64,000 nucleotides of DNA. Origin: Anseranas semipalmata (Eukaryota; Chordata; Aves; Anseriformes; Anseranatidae). A program made the position numbers and the translations under genes. The notes below the pieces were generated by a model. The model saw only the letters and a list, made by a program, of their open reading frames with translations, was not told the origin of the DNA and did no database searches. The stretch covers positions 103,855-167,854 of the forward strand of contig VXAA01003847.1 in NCBI GenBank assembly GCA_013399115.1, read 5' to 3'. Of the stretch, positions 63,698 through 64,000 are shown in pieces (within the stretch, counting starts at the first letter, position 1; each line of letters opens with the position of its first letter).

Positions 63698-63728
63698 NNN
63701 NNNNNNNNNNNNNNNNNNNNNNNNNNNN
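63698..63728. other. Assembly gap (31 N) after a poly-T run
   Basis: N run preceded by T13 and followed by TT. Like the gap at 31.2 kb, it is probably an unread T homopolymer. Confidence 0.97.
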
Positions 63729-63893
63729 TTAAGTATGAATGCCTGCAATAAGTTTAAAAATAAACCAAGAAATGGAGGCCAAATTAATTTACCCACTGAT
63801 AGCCATGTAACCTTTGACTTCCAGCAAGACATGCAAGAAACCTTAGGTGGATGATCAAACTCGGCTCTTAGTACTGGTATTTCCAGTTCAACT
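63729..63893. other. Short unique stretch
   Basis: Between a gap and an LTR-like sequence. Nothing recognised. Confidence 0.5.
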
Positions 63894-64000
63894 TGTTATA
63901 AATTGTCTCTCTATAAGAATTTCAGAGAGTTCTGCATCAATTAAAATAATGAATTTATTTAGTAAGCACAGCAAGCAAAACAGCGCTGGGCGGCCGGGGA
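63894..64000 (-). mobile_element. Partial LTR of an avian endogenous retrovirus, cut by the window edge
   Basis: From TGTTATAAATTGTCTCTCTA onward the sequence changes character. Read on the minus strand it runs from a GC-rich block (CCCCGGCCGCCCAGCGCTG, at the window edge) through TTTTGCTTGCTGTGCTTACT, an AATAAA poly-A signal near 63,954-63,960, and a U5-like end ...TTTATAACA. This is the R-U5 layout of a retroviral LTR with a terminal CA, and I recognise the wording from avian ERV LTRs. U3 and any internal region lie beyond the window. Confidence 0.6.

Overview
The window looks like AT-rich, gene-poor nuclear DNA from a bird, most likely a neoavian. The evidence is the repeat content. Several CR1 LINE copies are present, some with the CR1-specific 3' end made of ATTCTRTG-type octamers. 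There is a solo LTR of a type I recognise as a common avian ERV LTR, many short A/T-rich microsatellites, and three runs of N, two of them inside poly-T. There are no bacterial-style operons, phage genes, CRISPR arrays, or rRNA or tRNA genes that I can see. I found no host protein-coding gene I can name. Nearly all short reading frames in the window are what chance gives in AT-rich DNA, or are frames of transposons or simple repeats.

Layout. 1-12.5 kb is unique AT-rich DNA with a 24-bp perfect palindrome and one weak candidate exon. 12.5-12.9 kb holds an old, decayed CR1/L3-like relic (+). 18.7-19.55 kb is a 5'-truncated CR1 (+). 20.15-20.4 kb is another probable old relic. 21.09-22.79 kb is the most coding-like object: a CR1 (+) whose 196-codon frame carries reverse transcriptase motifs, joined to a second CR1 of a different subfamily so that about 0.3 kb is represented twice. 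27.54-29.47 kb is a CR1 on the minus strand with two internal deletions that remove most of the RT core and the end of the endonuclease. 30.19-30.81 kb is another old CR1/L3-like relic (+). 32.6-33.8 kb and 35.1-37.6 kb are less AT-rich and hold a few candidate exons or open frames without a recognised product. 34.6 and 38.5 kb hold a long (TTTTC)n tract and a long (AAAAG)n tract in opposite orientation. 53.3-54.7 kb holds a CR1 3' stub, a short frame with a signal-peptide-like start, and a solo LTR of about 567 bp with an imperfect 5-bp target duplication. 59.1-59.26 kb is a further old CR1/L3-like relic, followed by a 26-bp perfect palindrome. The window ends inside what looks like a second LTR on the minus strand, cut by the window edge.

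How it works together: the recognisable protein-coding DNA is all from selfish elements, all of it broken. If the window belongs to a host gene, it is intronic or intergenic. The candidate exons are offered at low confidence because splice-like signals around short open frames arise often by chance over 64 kb on two strands. I found no convincing new biological system. The most informative structures are the chimeric CR1, the internally deleted CR1, the old CR1 relics and the inverted polypurine/polypyrimidine pair.
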